Below the pieces are notes generated by a model that saw only the letters and a list, made by a program, of their open reading frames with translations, was not told the origin of the DNA and did not search any database. The translations under genes and the position numbers were made by a program. This document shows, one piece after another, positions 31,454-42,971 of a stretch of 64,000 bases of DNA. Source of the DNA: Amblyomma americanum (lineage: Eukaryota; Arthropoda; Arachnida; Ixodida; Ixodidae); the NCBI RefSeq assembly GCF_052857255.1, contig NC_135505.1:54920792-54984791 (forward strand). Reading direction: 5' to 3'. Position 1 is the stretch's first letter. Every line of letters begins with the position of its first letter.

Positions 31454-34400
31454 TCAAAAGTCTGGGAGGCACACACATGCATCCAGATTGGGAAGCCAGC
31501 TAGGCGGCCCTTGCAGGGCAGCATATACTCCACGCACCAAAGCGCATTGTTCACGAAACAAAGATTTCGACGACCGTGGTGATCCGGCGTGGCGGTTCAT
31601 CATGCGGCTCTTCCGGAGACTAAATAGTCCAATTAACATAAATATATCATATGGCACTTCACTGTTTTTTTCCGCGGGCAAAAAACGATTACTGTAGGGT
31701 GTGATTTCAATGTCCTTCCCAACTGCTGGTTGTAAAATATCCCAGAAGAAGATACCAATAATGCACAGAACAAAACAATGGTGAATTGTCTATGGTGTAT
31801 TGCACAGGCAACAATTCACCGTCCATGGCGCAAGCATCTCCTTAGCTTGAAGCCATGCCTTCACAGGCAGCGTTGACATGTGCAGCTAAAAAAATAATGT
31901 TTTCGCGACAGAAGAAATGCGCACTCGCCTAACACGTTTTAAAACAGTGGTGTCAAGGAACTCCAGAAAAGGTTGCTGATACAACTGTACAGGGAACAAG
32001 TACTCTGTAAGTGTCTGAGTCATCTACCTTCTTCAGAGGCTACACAGGTAGTCTAAAGAAAAGCGCACAGTGAGGAAATTGAAGGTTTCGGCAACTTACT
32101 TAAGAATCCCCATAAAGACCTCTCACGAGCGTGTCCCATCGGTGCTAATAGGAAAGGTAAACGAGCACTGAGATGCCTAATAAGCTCGGCTACTAAGAAA
32201 GGGTAGGCCCGAAGTCCCAAATTATTCCACTATAATGACTTGGCGTTGAACCCCAGTGGCCCCTTAGATTTATCTAGATTAAGAGCCGCACCTGATATCT
32301 CGCAAAACTTCAGTCAAATGCAATGCCTCAAGCGCACTCTTTTTGTCTGAACAAAAGAGGGCGACATCATCTGCATAGGCTAAAATCTTAATTTCACACT
32401 GCACCAAGGAAGAAGCGCGGATAGATTTGCACTTATTAATACGAAGATAAAGGGGTTTAAGATATAGGGCAAACAACAAAGGCGATAATGAACAGCCTTG
32501 GTGAACAGATAATTTCAATGGAATAGGTTTGATTAGCTCTTGGTTAACAATTAGCCTTGTATAGGACTCCTTATAGCACAGCCTTATGCCCCTAAGCAAA
32601 ACATCTCCAATATTTGCATGCTCTCTGCAAACAAAAAATCGTGACGAACTTTATCAAAGGCCTTGGCAACGTCAATCTGAGTTAGAGCTACTTGTCCGAC
32701 CTCATCTGATACTGTCTCCACTACTGAACGAGAAATATGAATATGGATTTGGATGCTGCGGCCTCTGATACCGCAGACCTGATGCATGCCTATTAAATGA
32801 GCGCCAGATAGCTGCAGAGGATTACAACGAACATTTTATAACGTTTGTATTCTACATTACACAGGAAAACTGGACAATATCTCTCAACTGCTTTCAAACA
32901 ATTTGTATCTGTACTTTCTGCATTTAATATATTATGCCCAGAATAAAAAGCGGGGGCAAAAAACAACATCGTAAGAAGCCTAAAAAACCTCCATCAAGAC
33001 AGGCGCTAGGCAAGTGGAAATTGCTTCACTAGTAATGCCATCTGGCCCAGGAGATTTCTGAGCCGTCCGGTCAGAAATGGCAGATTTATTTTTGTCCAAT
33101 GTGAAAGGCGCCTCCACTACAGCACGCTACTCATCGTCAAGTCGGTGCAGGGCTTCGAATAAGTGACTGTAATCTGATGTCACGTTTGTGTCCGCGCAAC
33201 CACCAAACAGCTTCCGATAATAGTCAAAGAAAGCGTCAGTAATACCAGGACCATAGCTGTTTGTACAACCACCATATTGAGTTTGCAATATTTCTTTCGC
33301 TAGAGCAGTCTGCATTTCATCACTCAGGGACCGACGCGATGGTTGCTCATCCAGAAATCTACGGGTCCTAGACCTTATTAAGGCCCCTTTGTATCTTTCG
33401 GTATGAAAATGTTGAAGCTCTGCTTTTACGGAAATATCTTCTCCGTAGGCACCTTGGCTAATCCTGTCTACCTCATCTAGCTCAACTAAAATACGGCCGA
33501 GCTCTCGAAGGTGATGTCTCTTTAATAATTATAATTGGTTTTGGGGGAAAGAAATGGCGCAGTATCTGTCTCATATATCGTTCGACACCTGAACTGCGCC
33601 TCAAGGGATGTCTCTTCAAAAACGCGATTCTTGCTGAGGCTTCAATAGCAATGTTTTTGTTTCTTGTTTAAATAAGTCCCATTTTTGCAAAACTGAGAGG
33701 TCACCGCGGGACCACGTGTCCTTCAAGCAATTAGATACAGCACGTTTGAAGGTTTCATCTGAAAGCAGGCAGCTATTCAGCTTCCACAGCTCCCATCGAG
33801 GATGGAGTATGCGCCGACTGTACCTCTCTATCTGAAGAGACACCATTCAGTGATCACTGAATATAGGCCGCACCCAGTAACCAAACACGTTGGATATTAT
33901 GTCTGCTGAAACATAAATTCTGTCAAGCCGAGCACTAGACGAGCACTGAAAATGAGTGAAATGAATGTTATGTCCCTTATCTTGCTCAGCATCCACCAGG
34001 TTGTATTCGCATGCCAAGCCAATGAGTAAAGCTCCACTAGGGTCATATCGCTTACTTAACACTGCTCGGTCTTCATCCCTACAAACACAATTGAAATCAC
34101 CCAAGAGCATAATTTTGCAATTGGTGGACAAATGGTCTACTAATGACATGAAAGATAGCCTTCTATCACCTTGCTTTACGTAGGCATAAGCACAAACAGT
34201 TCGCCACTGTACACCCGAAATTTCAAGATCACAGCAGATAAGTCGCCCGTCATCATCTTTGCTATACGAAAGGGCAGCAATCACCATGTGTTGGCAGGAA
34301 TATATATATATATATATATATATATTTTTTATTTCCAGAAGACAACTGGATGGTCTCTTGGGCTAACAGCTACACAAAAGCTTGACGAGGCCCAAGAGAC

Positions 34401-35084
34401 CATTGCAAGGCAGCAGCGTAAAGAATAGAAACATAATAGATGAATAGTACATAGGTAGACAGTAATAGGGAAATAATAAAACAGTTACTGTGACAGGTAA
34501 TAATGATGTCAATCACATAAAGCTACCAGTAATGAACTGAAACCAAAATAAAACAACTGAAAAGCACATACGCGGAAACAAGAAACAAAAATTAATGGAT
34601 CACAACTGCACAAAACAGGAATGTACTTGTTTTTTGTTCAAGCCCACTGTGTGTCTATATTTGTTTAGTATTGTAGAGAGGTTATGGGTAAGTGACTGAT
34701 ATTTATAAAATGTACGAAAATGAGGAACTGCCCACGCATCAACATTTCTTGTTTGCACGCTAATATTTCGTCGCTCTAAGGATGCCAAGGACTTTAGAAG
34801 GTTAGTAACTTCAGGGGAGGAAAAGTAGATTGACTGTAATAGGCAAAATTCATACAACTGCACCTACCTGAAAAGCCTCTCTAGTGACTAACGAGAACAT
34901 TGAATTCTGACAGAAAAGTCTCGACAGGAGCTTCTGTCTCCTCATCAGAGCACAGCTTGGCTTCCTGGATGGCTGCCACACTCACATCACATTTGCTTAA
35001 AAGATGCTGTAACTGATGTTGCCTTCGACTATTACGCAAACTCCTAAAATGAATGGAAGCGACCTGAAATACTGTGACGCCCAC
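31454..35084 (-). pseudogene. LINE ORF2 remnant (endonuclease, RT, C-terminal zinc segment)
   Basis: The APE-type endonuclease starts with FQVASIHFRSLRNSRRQHQL and AAIQEAKL (35070-34960). After the nested insertion it continues with MLLGDFNCV (about 34105) and SSARLDRIYVS (about 33930), ending with the SDH motif at 33847. The RT palm has TQIDVAKAFDKVRHDFL (about 32680), HQGCSLSPLLFALYLKPL (about 32490) and AYADDVALF (about 32365). The C-terminal part has CCLCNTP...HHCFVLC (about 31800-31740) and ends at CLPDF with the stop at 31451-31453. Catalytic residues mostly survive, but reading frames shift at least six times. Confidence 0.87.
34297..34863 (-). mobile_element. Nested LINE 3' end (CR1/Jockey-like) with (TA)n tail
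   Basis: On the minus strand, 34863-34600 encodes a C-terminal ORF2 peptide including RNISVQTRNVDAWAVPHFRT followed by a stop. A ~270-bp 3' UTR follows, ending GGAAATAAAAAATATATA..., with the (TA)n tract at 34301-34325 as its tail. It interrupts the endonuclease of the host LINE between VLVSH and MVIAALSYSK. Possible target duplications (GGCAGGAAT / GGCAAAATT) are weak. Confidence 0.7.
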
Positions 35085-35433
35085 CAGTTATGGTGCTTGT
35101 CTTATTGAAGGCCATCCCCTGCACTGGGGTGGGCAGCCTGCAAATCGGCGGCCTGTAGGGCACAAATCGCCCTGCGTTTTAAGGTGACGCTTCCCAATCC
35201 CACTACACCAGGTTCCTTTTGCATATCGCCATCGACACACACCTCATCATCTGCAGGATGCTTCAAAGGTGCGCTGTTGTTCATCGCCTCTTCTGAGACC
35301 AGCCAAGGCTTCAGCTCATTAAGTCAAGTGGGTCACATCACTCGCAACCACGCTGACAGCCGACGGGCCACCGAGCACACTAGAAGCTGACACTTAAGGC
35401 GACATGCTACTGCACTCCGGCGACGAAGGGGCA

Positions 35434-36519
35434 TCAACGGCACAGAAGGCATGCGGCACATTCACTGGTTGAAGCACCTCCACTGACTCTGGAGCAGGGG
35501 CGTTCTGCTCTCGTGATAGTTGCGTGGCAGGTGGCTCCTGAGCAGCAAACACAGGACTCAAAGTAGCAGACCCGGGTCCGTTGGCTTTGGGTCTGGAGAC
35601 GGGGATTTCTGTTTGTCCGTACTTGCAGGCGGAGCCTTGCCGTTATTCGGTGCAGAAGGCTTTGATCCACCTTCTCTTTGGAGCTCATGACTCAGTTCAG
35701 CCGACGCTTCCGCAACATCCGACACATTCATAATGTGTTCTGACACCACTTCGTCGTCATGTGCCCCGTTGCCTTGGCATAATCCGTCAGCATGGCTCAT
35801 AACACAATATTCTACTGTGCGCAGGAAGCGTCGGCACTGAGTGCATCGAGGCGTACGACACTGACACCGTATATGGCCCACACGGTTACAACGAAGACAT
35901 AGCGGAGGCCTGCCTGGGATCACAACTAAAGCTTGTACCCCGAAAACGTTGACCGTGTGAAGTATTGTACTTGCTGACACTCCGTCCTTGAGCATGAGCG
36001 AGATTTCACGGTTTGCTGTTTCCATGTGCTCCATTCCGGGGCACCGCCACTTCTCACACTCAATAGTTTGTACAGTTACAAAAGGCTCCAAAGCTTCCAA
36101 AATCCTCCGGTGCTCCATATAGCGAGGGAGCCAAAAAAGCTTAAGATTCACGTTTTTGGTTTCCAGGTCAAACACGATACATTTTAGACCTTTGACGTGG
36201 AACTCTGATCTGTCAATAATTGCTTCTGTTTTGAGGAACTGCTCTCGCAGAGGAACTGCTCTCGCATCCAAACGTGGCTCATTTGGTACTGGCCCATACG
36301 CAGAATCTCACGGAGGTCCACAATCTGCGCAAGCTCGTCTCGGAGGTCGGGAGCACGGTATTGGCGACCCTTGAGGTCAGCATGCAGAAAGACGGTGTTG
36401 AGGACAACATAACGGTACGTACGTAGTCGAGGGAGGACAACTTTGTACGAGTCAGTGTCAACTTCAGTTGTCGGGAGACCTCGGCCAACGGCCGATGTGC
36501 TGTTTCCAGCTAGAAGCAT
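35434..36519 (-). pseudogene. LINE ORF1 remnant with CCHC zinc knuckles
   Basis: Three overlapping frames (36519-36184, 36271-35558, 35688-35434) together encode an ORF1-type protein. The N-terminal half has no catalytic motif. CLRCNRVGHIRCQC followed by CTQCRRFLRTVEYCV at about 35910-35810 forms two nucleocapsid-like zinc knuckles (the first C-x2-C-x4-H-x4-C). The C-terminal region is rich in Ser, Pro and Lys. A small duplication of REQFL-encoding sequence occurs near 36245-36262 at the frame change. The role in the family is nucleic-acid binding in the RNP. Confidence 0.75.
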
Positions 36520-37130
36520 TTCAACACATAGCCGTTCAGTACGGCCTCCAATTCCTCTTTCGCCACCCCTCTACTGCCACTTCTCCACTACTCCGCCACT
36601 TCTCCACGACTGCCACTTGGAACTGCTGCGTTATTTTTATATGACAAAACTCACGCAGTCTTTTTCATTACTTTGCAACTGGAGTGTAAGGCACGAGCTG
36701 AAGTGATTATTTGCCTGTTTTAAGGAATGAAACTAGAGAAGTGGTCTTCCTCCGATATTGTGAATCTTGATGTGTGCTGCGATAATCATTGAGACATCTT
36801 TTTCTCTACTGCGCAAGTATTTTTTCGCTACACCCGGAGCTCTTCCAAAGAAATACCCCTGTTATTAGTTGCGTAGCTTTGCAGTGGCTCAACAAAATAG
36901 GGAATGCCGTATTTACCTGCCAACTAATCCTGTTTCAAGCACATTGAAAAGATCGAACCAGAGACAGCTTGGGAAACTGGTGTTCAAAGCAAGATAGACG
37001 GCACAAAAAGAGAGAGAAAAAAAGATTGACGAAATAAGCCAAGCATTTTTTTCGTCTTTTTCATGCTCTGGCTCGGATTTGTTTCGTTTTTGGTCGCTAC
37101 ATTTCCGCGCGTTTCACGAAGCACACGCGC
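36520..37130. other. No recognised feature
   Basis: I see no coding family between the 5' end of the LINE and the next tandem array. It may include the LINE's 5' UTR. Confidence 0.4.
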
Positions 37131-37450
37131 CTGTATACGACACACTCATGAACGACAATGTTTCCAGGATGAAGATGTAGTCTGATACGATGCACATCGT
37201 AGCTCCTGTCTGCGCGCGAGTGCCACGTACATATGTTCACTCGAGACACATATTTTCACCCCAGACATTCGCAACGCGTACGGAGTCGTATTGAGCCTAT
37301 ATGGGATCATACGAGGCACATCGCTGACACATATGAACTCGTATGAAACGTTTTCATACCAGGCACGTTTCTCGAAACATATATCTCATATGAGTTGATA
37401 CCAGACACATTTCTACAACATAGGACCTCGTATGAACCATATATGTGTTC
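37131..37450. repeat. ~42-bp degenerate tandem array abutting gag (plus gypsy)
   Basis: Two adjacent ~42-bp units near 37350-37435 align well (ATACCAGGCACGTTTCTCG... and ATACCAGACACATTTCTAC...). Further diverged units to the left share ATACGAGGCACATCG and ACACATATGAACTCG. CTCGTATGA recurs. At the left edge, TGTATACGACACACTCATGA resembles the first unit of the 11.2-kb array. Frames through it give repeated M-C-L-V or T-C-L-V peptides, a by-product of the periodicity. Confidence 0.65.
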
Positions 37451-37529
37451 GTGGACTGAGTTCCGGCGTCCTCTCCTCGAAATATACGGCAGCATGGATC
37501 GTCGCGAACGGGCAGAACGCACGAACCCC

Positions 37530-38377
37530 GCAATGTCCGAGGAAAAAAGGTGAGCCCTCTCATGCGTGGCGTCAAGCAGCAACTTTTTCTTGGACTTGTC
37601 TGCAGCCCTCCAAAGACTGTCGCCGAGTTTCTCACTCAGTCTTCCACAATTGAAAGGGCTCTTCAGCAAAGAGCGTCCGCGTACGATCGAGCCGTGTCCG
37701 CCGCCTCCGTTTCCGGCGAGTTACGATTCCACGGCACCGACGCCTCCCTTCTACGCGATCTCATACGTTCGATTGTGCGCGACGAACTCAGGCAGCTGTA
37801 CGGGTCCCCTCCTGCAGCTCCAAGCTCCATGGCGACCTTTGTCCGCGAGGAGGTGCAGCAAACGCTCCGGCCGTCCTTTCCTGCCGATGAGGCTCGTCCA
37901 TCCCCTCCTCCTGACTTGCCTGACCGACGTCTCACCTACGACGTGGCACTGCGGTGCCCTGCTCCGGCTTCGGCGTCCTTCGTTTCGGCCCCTGCTGAAG
38001 TGCCGGGACCGTCTGCACCCGTGCTGCAGTCCATAGAAGGTCCCCGACCATCCGGGTGCAAAGACAACGTGTGGCGCACATCCCACCGACGCCCCCTATG
38101 TTTTAACTGCGGAAAACTAGGTCACCTGTATCGGCACAGCCCCTGCCGCCATCTGGGCCTCGAAGGCTTTCCCGCCGGTTCTCCTCGGCCCCGCAATGGC
38201 AACGACCTCGGGCCATCGCGAATTTTCTTGAAGACCAACGTTGGCTTCAGTCTCGCCGCCAGCAGGCCCGATCTCCATCCCCCAGGGGCCCTCCTTCACC
38301 ATATACCACAGTTTTTCCCGGCCGGCGCAAGGCCGGTCGCCCAGCCCAAGCGGGAAAACTGCAGCCAGCGAGCTTAG
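37530..38377 (+). pseudogene. gag C-terminal half with zinc knuckle, plus gypsy
   Basis: Homology starts around NPAMSEEKR (about 37515-37550), meets a TGA, and continues in another frame with LMRGVKQQLFLGLV and PPKTVAEFLTQSSTIE. A Pro/Ala-rich linker (about 37800-38060) leads to LCFNCGKLGHLYRHSPCR (about 38098-38150), a CCHC knuckle with altered spacing at the last Cys, and then Ser/Pro-rich sequence. The N-terminal capsid part is missing and replaced by the array. Confidence 0.8.
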
Positions 38378-38912
38378 GGGGCGGGCTCGCAGGACATCGT
38401 TGTGCGTGCAACCCCTTATCGACACGGACACGACATGTCGACGCCTTGACGGTTCCGAAGTCCGCGGTCACCGTTCACTCCGACACAGCGACGCTTCGAC
38501 GCTTTCGAGGTCCACAGTACCTGCTCGCTTCGACACATCGACGCTAACACATGACGGCGCCTCGACGATTACGACGCCTGCGCTCTCCACTCCCTCCGAC
38601 GCACTGACGCAATTAGAAAGCACACACCACGCCGACGAATTCCCGGTGCCAAAGCCAGCAGACAACCGCGCCTGTGCCCGATTATCTCCTCCAGAGCCTC
38701 CAACTCGCGAGCGGCTTTCCTTGGATATACCTGTGATACTGGATGGTCACCACGTTCCTGCGTTAGTAGATACTGGTGCTGATTATTCGATTCTAAGCAG
38801 CCATTTCGCCACCATTCTCAAAAAGGTTCTCGCGCCATTGGCTGGTCCACACGTTCTCACTGCGGGCGGTCATCTGATTGCACCTTTCGGCATATGCACC
38901 GCCCGAGTTTAA
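38241..38912 (+). pseudogene. Protease region, plus gypsy
   Basis: After a Thr/Asp/Ser-rich linker the aspartic protease reads LDIPVILDGHHVPALVDTGA (active-site DTGA at about 38769-38780), then DYSILSSHFATIL, with the conserved LTAGGHLIAPFG near 38855. The frame ends at TAA at 38910. The following LGVDFLREYGVIIDLRDN segment (about 38980-39030) belongs to the family's protease C-terminus and lies in a different frame. Confidence 0.85.
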
Positions 38913-39213
38913 ATCCGGGCGTCCACATTTGTCGTCTGCTCTCTTGTCCTGAATAACTGATCGCGCGACCTCAACTTAGGTGTCGATTTTCTTCGTGAAT
39001 ATGGGGTGATTATTGACCTACGCGATAACAAGGTCCCGTGAAAATGCTGTCGCCCTCAGCAATGCACCGCGACCAAGCCAGACGCTTTGAGTTTCTACGG
39101 ACACTGTCACCCTGCCACTACGAACCAGCGCCTTCATTGCGGTTGAGTGCGAATCATTTCAGTACGGTGACGCCATCGCAGAAACCAACCTTTCATTACT
39201 GCTGACGCAAGGC

Positions 39214-40806
39214 TTGCGCGTGGCCCGCAGTGTGATCCATCTTAATAGTGGCCAGACACAGGTACTTGCTACCAATTTTACGCACGAGCATCGGCATCTT
39301 TTTCGCGGCACTTCCGTAGCCTTTGTCGAACGCATCTCCGATGTTTCCGAGTGCTTCTCCTCAGAACCAGTGCAGCCTCCTTTCTCCCTCGAGAGCCTCG
39401 ATGTCAACTCCGCGCAGTCAACCAGCCAGCGGGAACAGCTGTGTGCACTATTGCCCGAATTCAGAGAGTGTTTCGCCTCCTCGTCGAAAGTGCGTCAAAC
39501 TGCCATAGCCATGCACCACATCGTGACGTACGATGACGTACACCCAATCCGTCAACACCCCTATCGAGTACCGTCTACAGAGCACGAAGTCATTAAGTCC
39601 CAAGTTAAGGAGATGCTCGAAGATGACGTTATCCAGCCTTCCAATAGCCAATAGTCCTCGCCGGTCGTCCTCGTTAAAAAGAAAGATGGCACTCCGCGTT
39701 TTTGCGCCGACTACCGGAAGCTGAACGCAGTCACGAAGAAGGACGTCTACCCATTGCCACGTATTGACGACTCTCTCGACCGCCTTCGGCGCGCTCAGTA
39801 TTTTTCGTCCATCGACCTAAAAAGCGGCTACTGGCAAATCGAGGTCGATGAACAGGATCGTGAGCAGACGGCCTTTGTCACTTCAGACGGCCTTTATGAA
39901 TTTAAGGTTCTACCTTTTGGTCTTTGTTCTGCGCCTGCCACCTTTCAGCGGATGATGGACACTGTCCTTGCCGGTCTTAAATGGCAGTGTTGCCTAGTCT
40001 ATCTCGACGACGTGGTGCTTTTCGCTGAGTCGTTTAGTCAACATCTTGAACGCCTGCGGACGGTCTTCGAAGCCCTTCGTTCAGCTAACTTCACATTGAA
40101 GCCCCAGAAATGCCATCTCGGTTACCAGGAGGTGAAATTTCTCGGCCATGTCGTCAGCGCCACTGGCGTGAAGCCCGACCCCGACAAGTTTGCTGCGGTT
40201 GCGGAATTTCTACCCCCACGTGAAAAGAAAGCTGTTCGGCGTTTTCTAGGGCTCTGCAGTTACTACCGGCGTTTTATCAAAAATTTCGCTAGCCTCTCAG
40301 AACCGCTGACTCGCTTCATCCGTGACGCCACACCTTTTCTTTGGTCCCACGAGCAGGATGTCGCTTTCACCGAGCTCCGCCTGTCTCTTCAAACACCGCC
40401 TGTTCTTGGCCATTTTGATGTGCGGGGTGAGACTGAAATACACACACACCGACGCCAGCAACATCGCCTTCGGCGCGGTTCTCGTGAAGCGCCAGGATGG
40501 CGTTGAACGAGTCATCGCTTATGCAAGCCGCGCTCTGTCGCGTGCAGAGATTAACTATTCCACGACAGAAAAAGAATGCCTCGTCATTATTTGGGCCGCT
40601 GCGATATTTTGCCCCCTATCTTTATGGTCGCCCTTTCAAAGTGTAACTGATCACTACACCTTGCGTTGGTTGGCCAACATGCGTGACCCGTCTGGACGCC
40701 AGGCGCGATTGAGCCTTCACCTGCAGGAGTTTGACCTCACCATTGTCTATAAGCCGGGACATAAGCATGAAGACGCCGACACCTTCTCTCTTGCGCCTGT
40801 CGAACT
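39214..40806 (+). pseudogene. Reverse transcriptase and RNase H, plus gypsy
   Basis: A linker frame 39214-39654 ends in the HHIVTYDDVHPIRQHPYR block just before RT and stops at TAG (39652). [22 protein letters not shown] (about 39664-39722), [15 protein letters not shown] (first catalytic Asp), [17 protein letters not shown], and [11 protein letters not shown] (YLDD at about 40000). The frame is open from 39754 to 40506. A frameshift near 40440 precedes RNase H, which has [17 protein letters not shown] (catalytic Asp in TDAS), YSTTEKECL and YKPGHKHEDAD. This is the best-preserved polymerase in the window. Confidence 0.9.
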
Positions 40807-41039
40807 CGCTGCACCCGACACGGGCGATGACATGAGTTTCCTTGGGGCGATCTATTCTACTGATTTGTCAACTCAGCAACGTGCCGAAAAAGTGTTACGA
40901 GCCGTCATCGATTATCTGGAAGGTCAGTCCACCATCGTTCCAAAATGTTTTTCTCGACACCTGTCGTTTTCCCTTCAACGAGGCGTGCTCTATAAGAAGA
41001 ACCCTGGTTCCAGTTTTCCAGTTCGCGAGCGTACCTCCC

Positions 41040-41900
41040 CGTCGTCCCAACAACACTTCACGAGGAAATACTTTCTGCGTGCCACGACGAACCAACCTCT
41101 CGCCATTTGGGATACTCTAGAACGCTTTCTAGAATACGCCAGCTATTCTACTGGCCTATACTGCCACTGTTGTTAAACGCTATGTGCACACCTGTCGGCA
41201 ATGTTAGCGCCGTAAGGCCCCGGCCGCCAAGCCTCCGGGGTTCTTCCAACCTATTGCACCCCCACGTGCCCCTTTAGACCAGGTCGGCACGGACCTTCTC
41301 GGCCCTCTCCCTTTGTCCTTGTGTGGCAAACGGACTACCTCACTCGATACGCCGAGGCCAAAGCCTTACCTCCTGGCACAGCGTCTGAGGTTGCGGATTT
41401 CTTCATGGATCTGATCGTCATTACGCACGGCGCCCCGACCTACGTTATTACCGACCGAGGGACCTCCTTTAATTCCCAGCTGATGGCCGAACTTATCAGC
41501 TAAGCTGTACGACCCACCGTAAAACTACTGATTACCAGCCGCAGGCAAATTGGCTGATAGAGCGGCTAAATAAGACCATGGTGCACATGCTGGCGATGTA
41601 CGTCGATGTGGAACACAGGACTTGGGACATGATCATACCGTACGTGACATTCGCCTATAACACGGCAGTTCAAGAGACGACCCGTTTCACACCGTTCCGC
41701 CATCTCTACGGCAGGGAGGTTCAGACGATGCTCGGCGCAATGCTATCTTGCGCAACTGATGACCAACTTTCCACTGACGCTGAGGAGTTTGCCCACGAAG
41801 CCGAGCAGGCTCGTCAGCTAGCACGTGTTCACATCACACAGCAACAAGATAAAGACTCACGTCAATAAAGCCTCCGGCACAGACAAGTTATGACAATTCC
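41040..41900 (+). pseudogene. Integrase remnant, plus gypsy
   Basis: The zinc domain (about 41090-41210) is broken by stops. The core has GTDLLGPLPL in one frame (about 41290), then WQTDYLTRYAEAKALPPGTA, TYVITDRGTSFNSQLM (second Asp, about 41450), and after further stops WLIERLNKTMVHML (Glu, about 41560) continuing into VEHRTWDMIIPYVTFAYNTA and REVQTMLGAML. The GPY/F-like tail past 41870 is out of frame. Confidence 0.87.
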
Positions 41901-42360
41901 GGCGACCAGGTTTGGGTATGAACACCTGTTCGACAGCGAGGCTTGTCCGATAGACTCATTTGCCGCTATTTAAGTCCTTGTAAAGCCTTTCGGCGCGTCA
42001 GCGACGTTAATTACGAAGGACAACCGGACGCGGCACTTACACAACAGAGAAGCCGTCGATTACCCCGTCCAGAGACCGTCAACGTTCTACGCATGAAGCC
42101 GTATTTTTCACGGTGACCTCCGAGATACTTCGAGCCTTCCTTGTGTGCTTGAGTGCGCTTGTGTGTGCTTGTGTTCGCGCGTTATCTGCGCGCGTTTCTT
42201 TAAGAGGGGAGGAATGCCAGGTAGCGCTGAAGCAAAAAAGAAGTTGACGCTGCTGGCACATGGATTGAAGGACTTTGAAGTTTGCCGTTTTCTCCCACCG
42301 AAGAACGTGCTGCCGAGCCCTCTCTTGCCGGGTCCCTGTCTTGTCACCAACACCGCGACA

Positions 42361-42384
42361 ATATATATATATATATATATATAT
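42361..42384. repeat. (AT)12 microsatellite
   Basis: Twelve AT units sit at the junction between the probable 3' LTR remnant of the plus gypsy element and the composite repeat that follows. Confidence 0.95.
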
Positions 42385-42385
42385 T

Positions 42386-42700
42386 GAAGGGAGCCAACAG
42401 TCACAGAAACTAAGGTGCATAGGGGAATGTTCAATTTTTCTTATGTGTATTTCTGATCAGTGGGATAATCATACTTAGATTAATCTATCGCTTGAAGAAA
42501 ATTACTTATAAAGCAGCAGAAAAAACAATCATGTCGCAAGTAGGATCCGAAACCACGACCTCCGAATTTCGCGTCCGGTGCTCTACCAACTCAGGTACGG
42601 CGACGGCTGTTCGAACTGCTGCTTTCGTGGGTATTTATGTTTATTGGGTATAATCGAACCTAGAGAGTGTTCACCAGCGCCACCGTCGTCCAAAGAGGCG
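42386..42700 (-). repeat. Composite interspersed repeat with antisense tRNA-like segment, copy 1
   Basis: It starts GAAGGGAGCCAACAGTCACA and includes a tRNA-like block that reads on the minus strand with GAGTTGGTAGAGCACCGG (A-box region) and GGTTTCGGATCC (B-box region) at about 42590-42545. A second copy follows the TG tract. It is not a functional tRNA because acceptor pairing is incomplete. Confidence 0.6.
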
Positions 42701-42701
42701 G

Positions 42702-42971
<270 letters not shown>

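Larger units (their letters stand above)
31351..36519 (-). mobile_element. Non-LTR retrotransposon (LINE, L1/Tx1-like), minus strand
   Basis: Right to left: ORF1 with CCHC zinc knuckles (36519-35434), a short intergenic gap, ORF2 with endonuclease, reverse transcriptase and a C-terminal Cys/His segment (35084-31454), and a 3' UTR ending with AATAAAGAAAAAGAAA near 31351-31375. The element is near full length but decayed, with many stops and frameshifts. Another LINE 3' end is inserted in the endonuclease at 34297-34863. The clade is tentative, since the conserved blocks resemble tick Tx1/L1-like elements. Confidence 0.85.
37500..42360 (+). mobile_element. Ty3/gypsy retrotransposon, plus strand, 5'-truncated
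   Basis: Left to right: gag C-terminal half with zinc knuckle, protease, reverse transcriptase, RNase H and integrase in canonical Ty3/gypsy order, then a 3' non-coding part with a purine tract (AAGAGGGGAGG, about 42202-42212) and about 150 bp of probable 3' LTR before a (TA)12 tract. No 5' LTR is seen; a tandem array lies where the 5' part of gag should be. The RT frame is long and almost clean, but stops and frameshifts elsewhere inactivate the element. Confidence 0.9.

Noticed and set aside
37131..37450. 5' LTR of the plus-strand gypsy element
   Set aside because: No matching sequence is found near the 3' end (42214-42360), and the region is built of short tandem units.
42541..42603. Functional tRNA gene on the minus strand
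   Set aside because: A- and B-box-like words are present, but the acceptor ends do not pair, and the same block recurs within interspersed repeats, so it is a repeat module.
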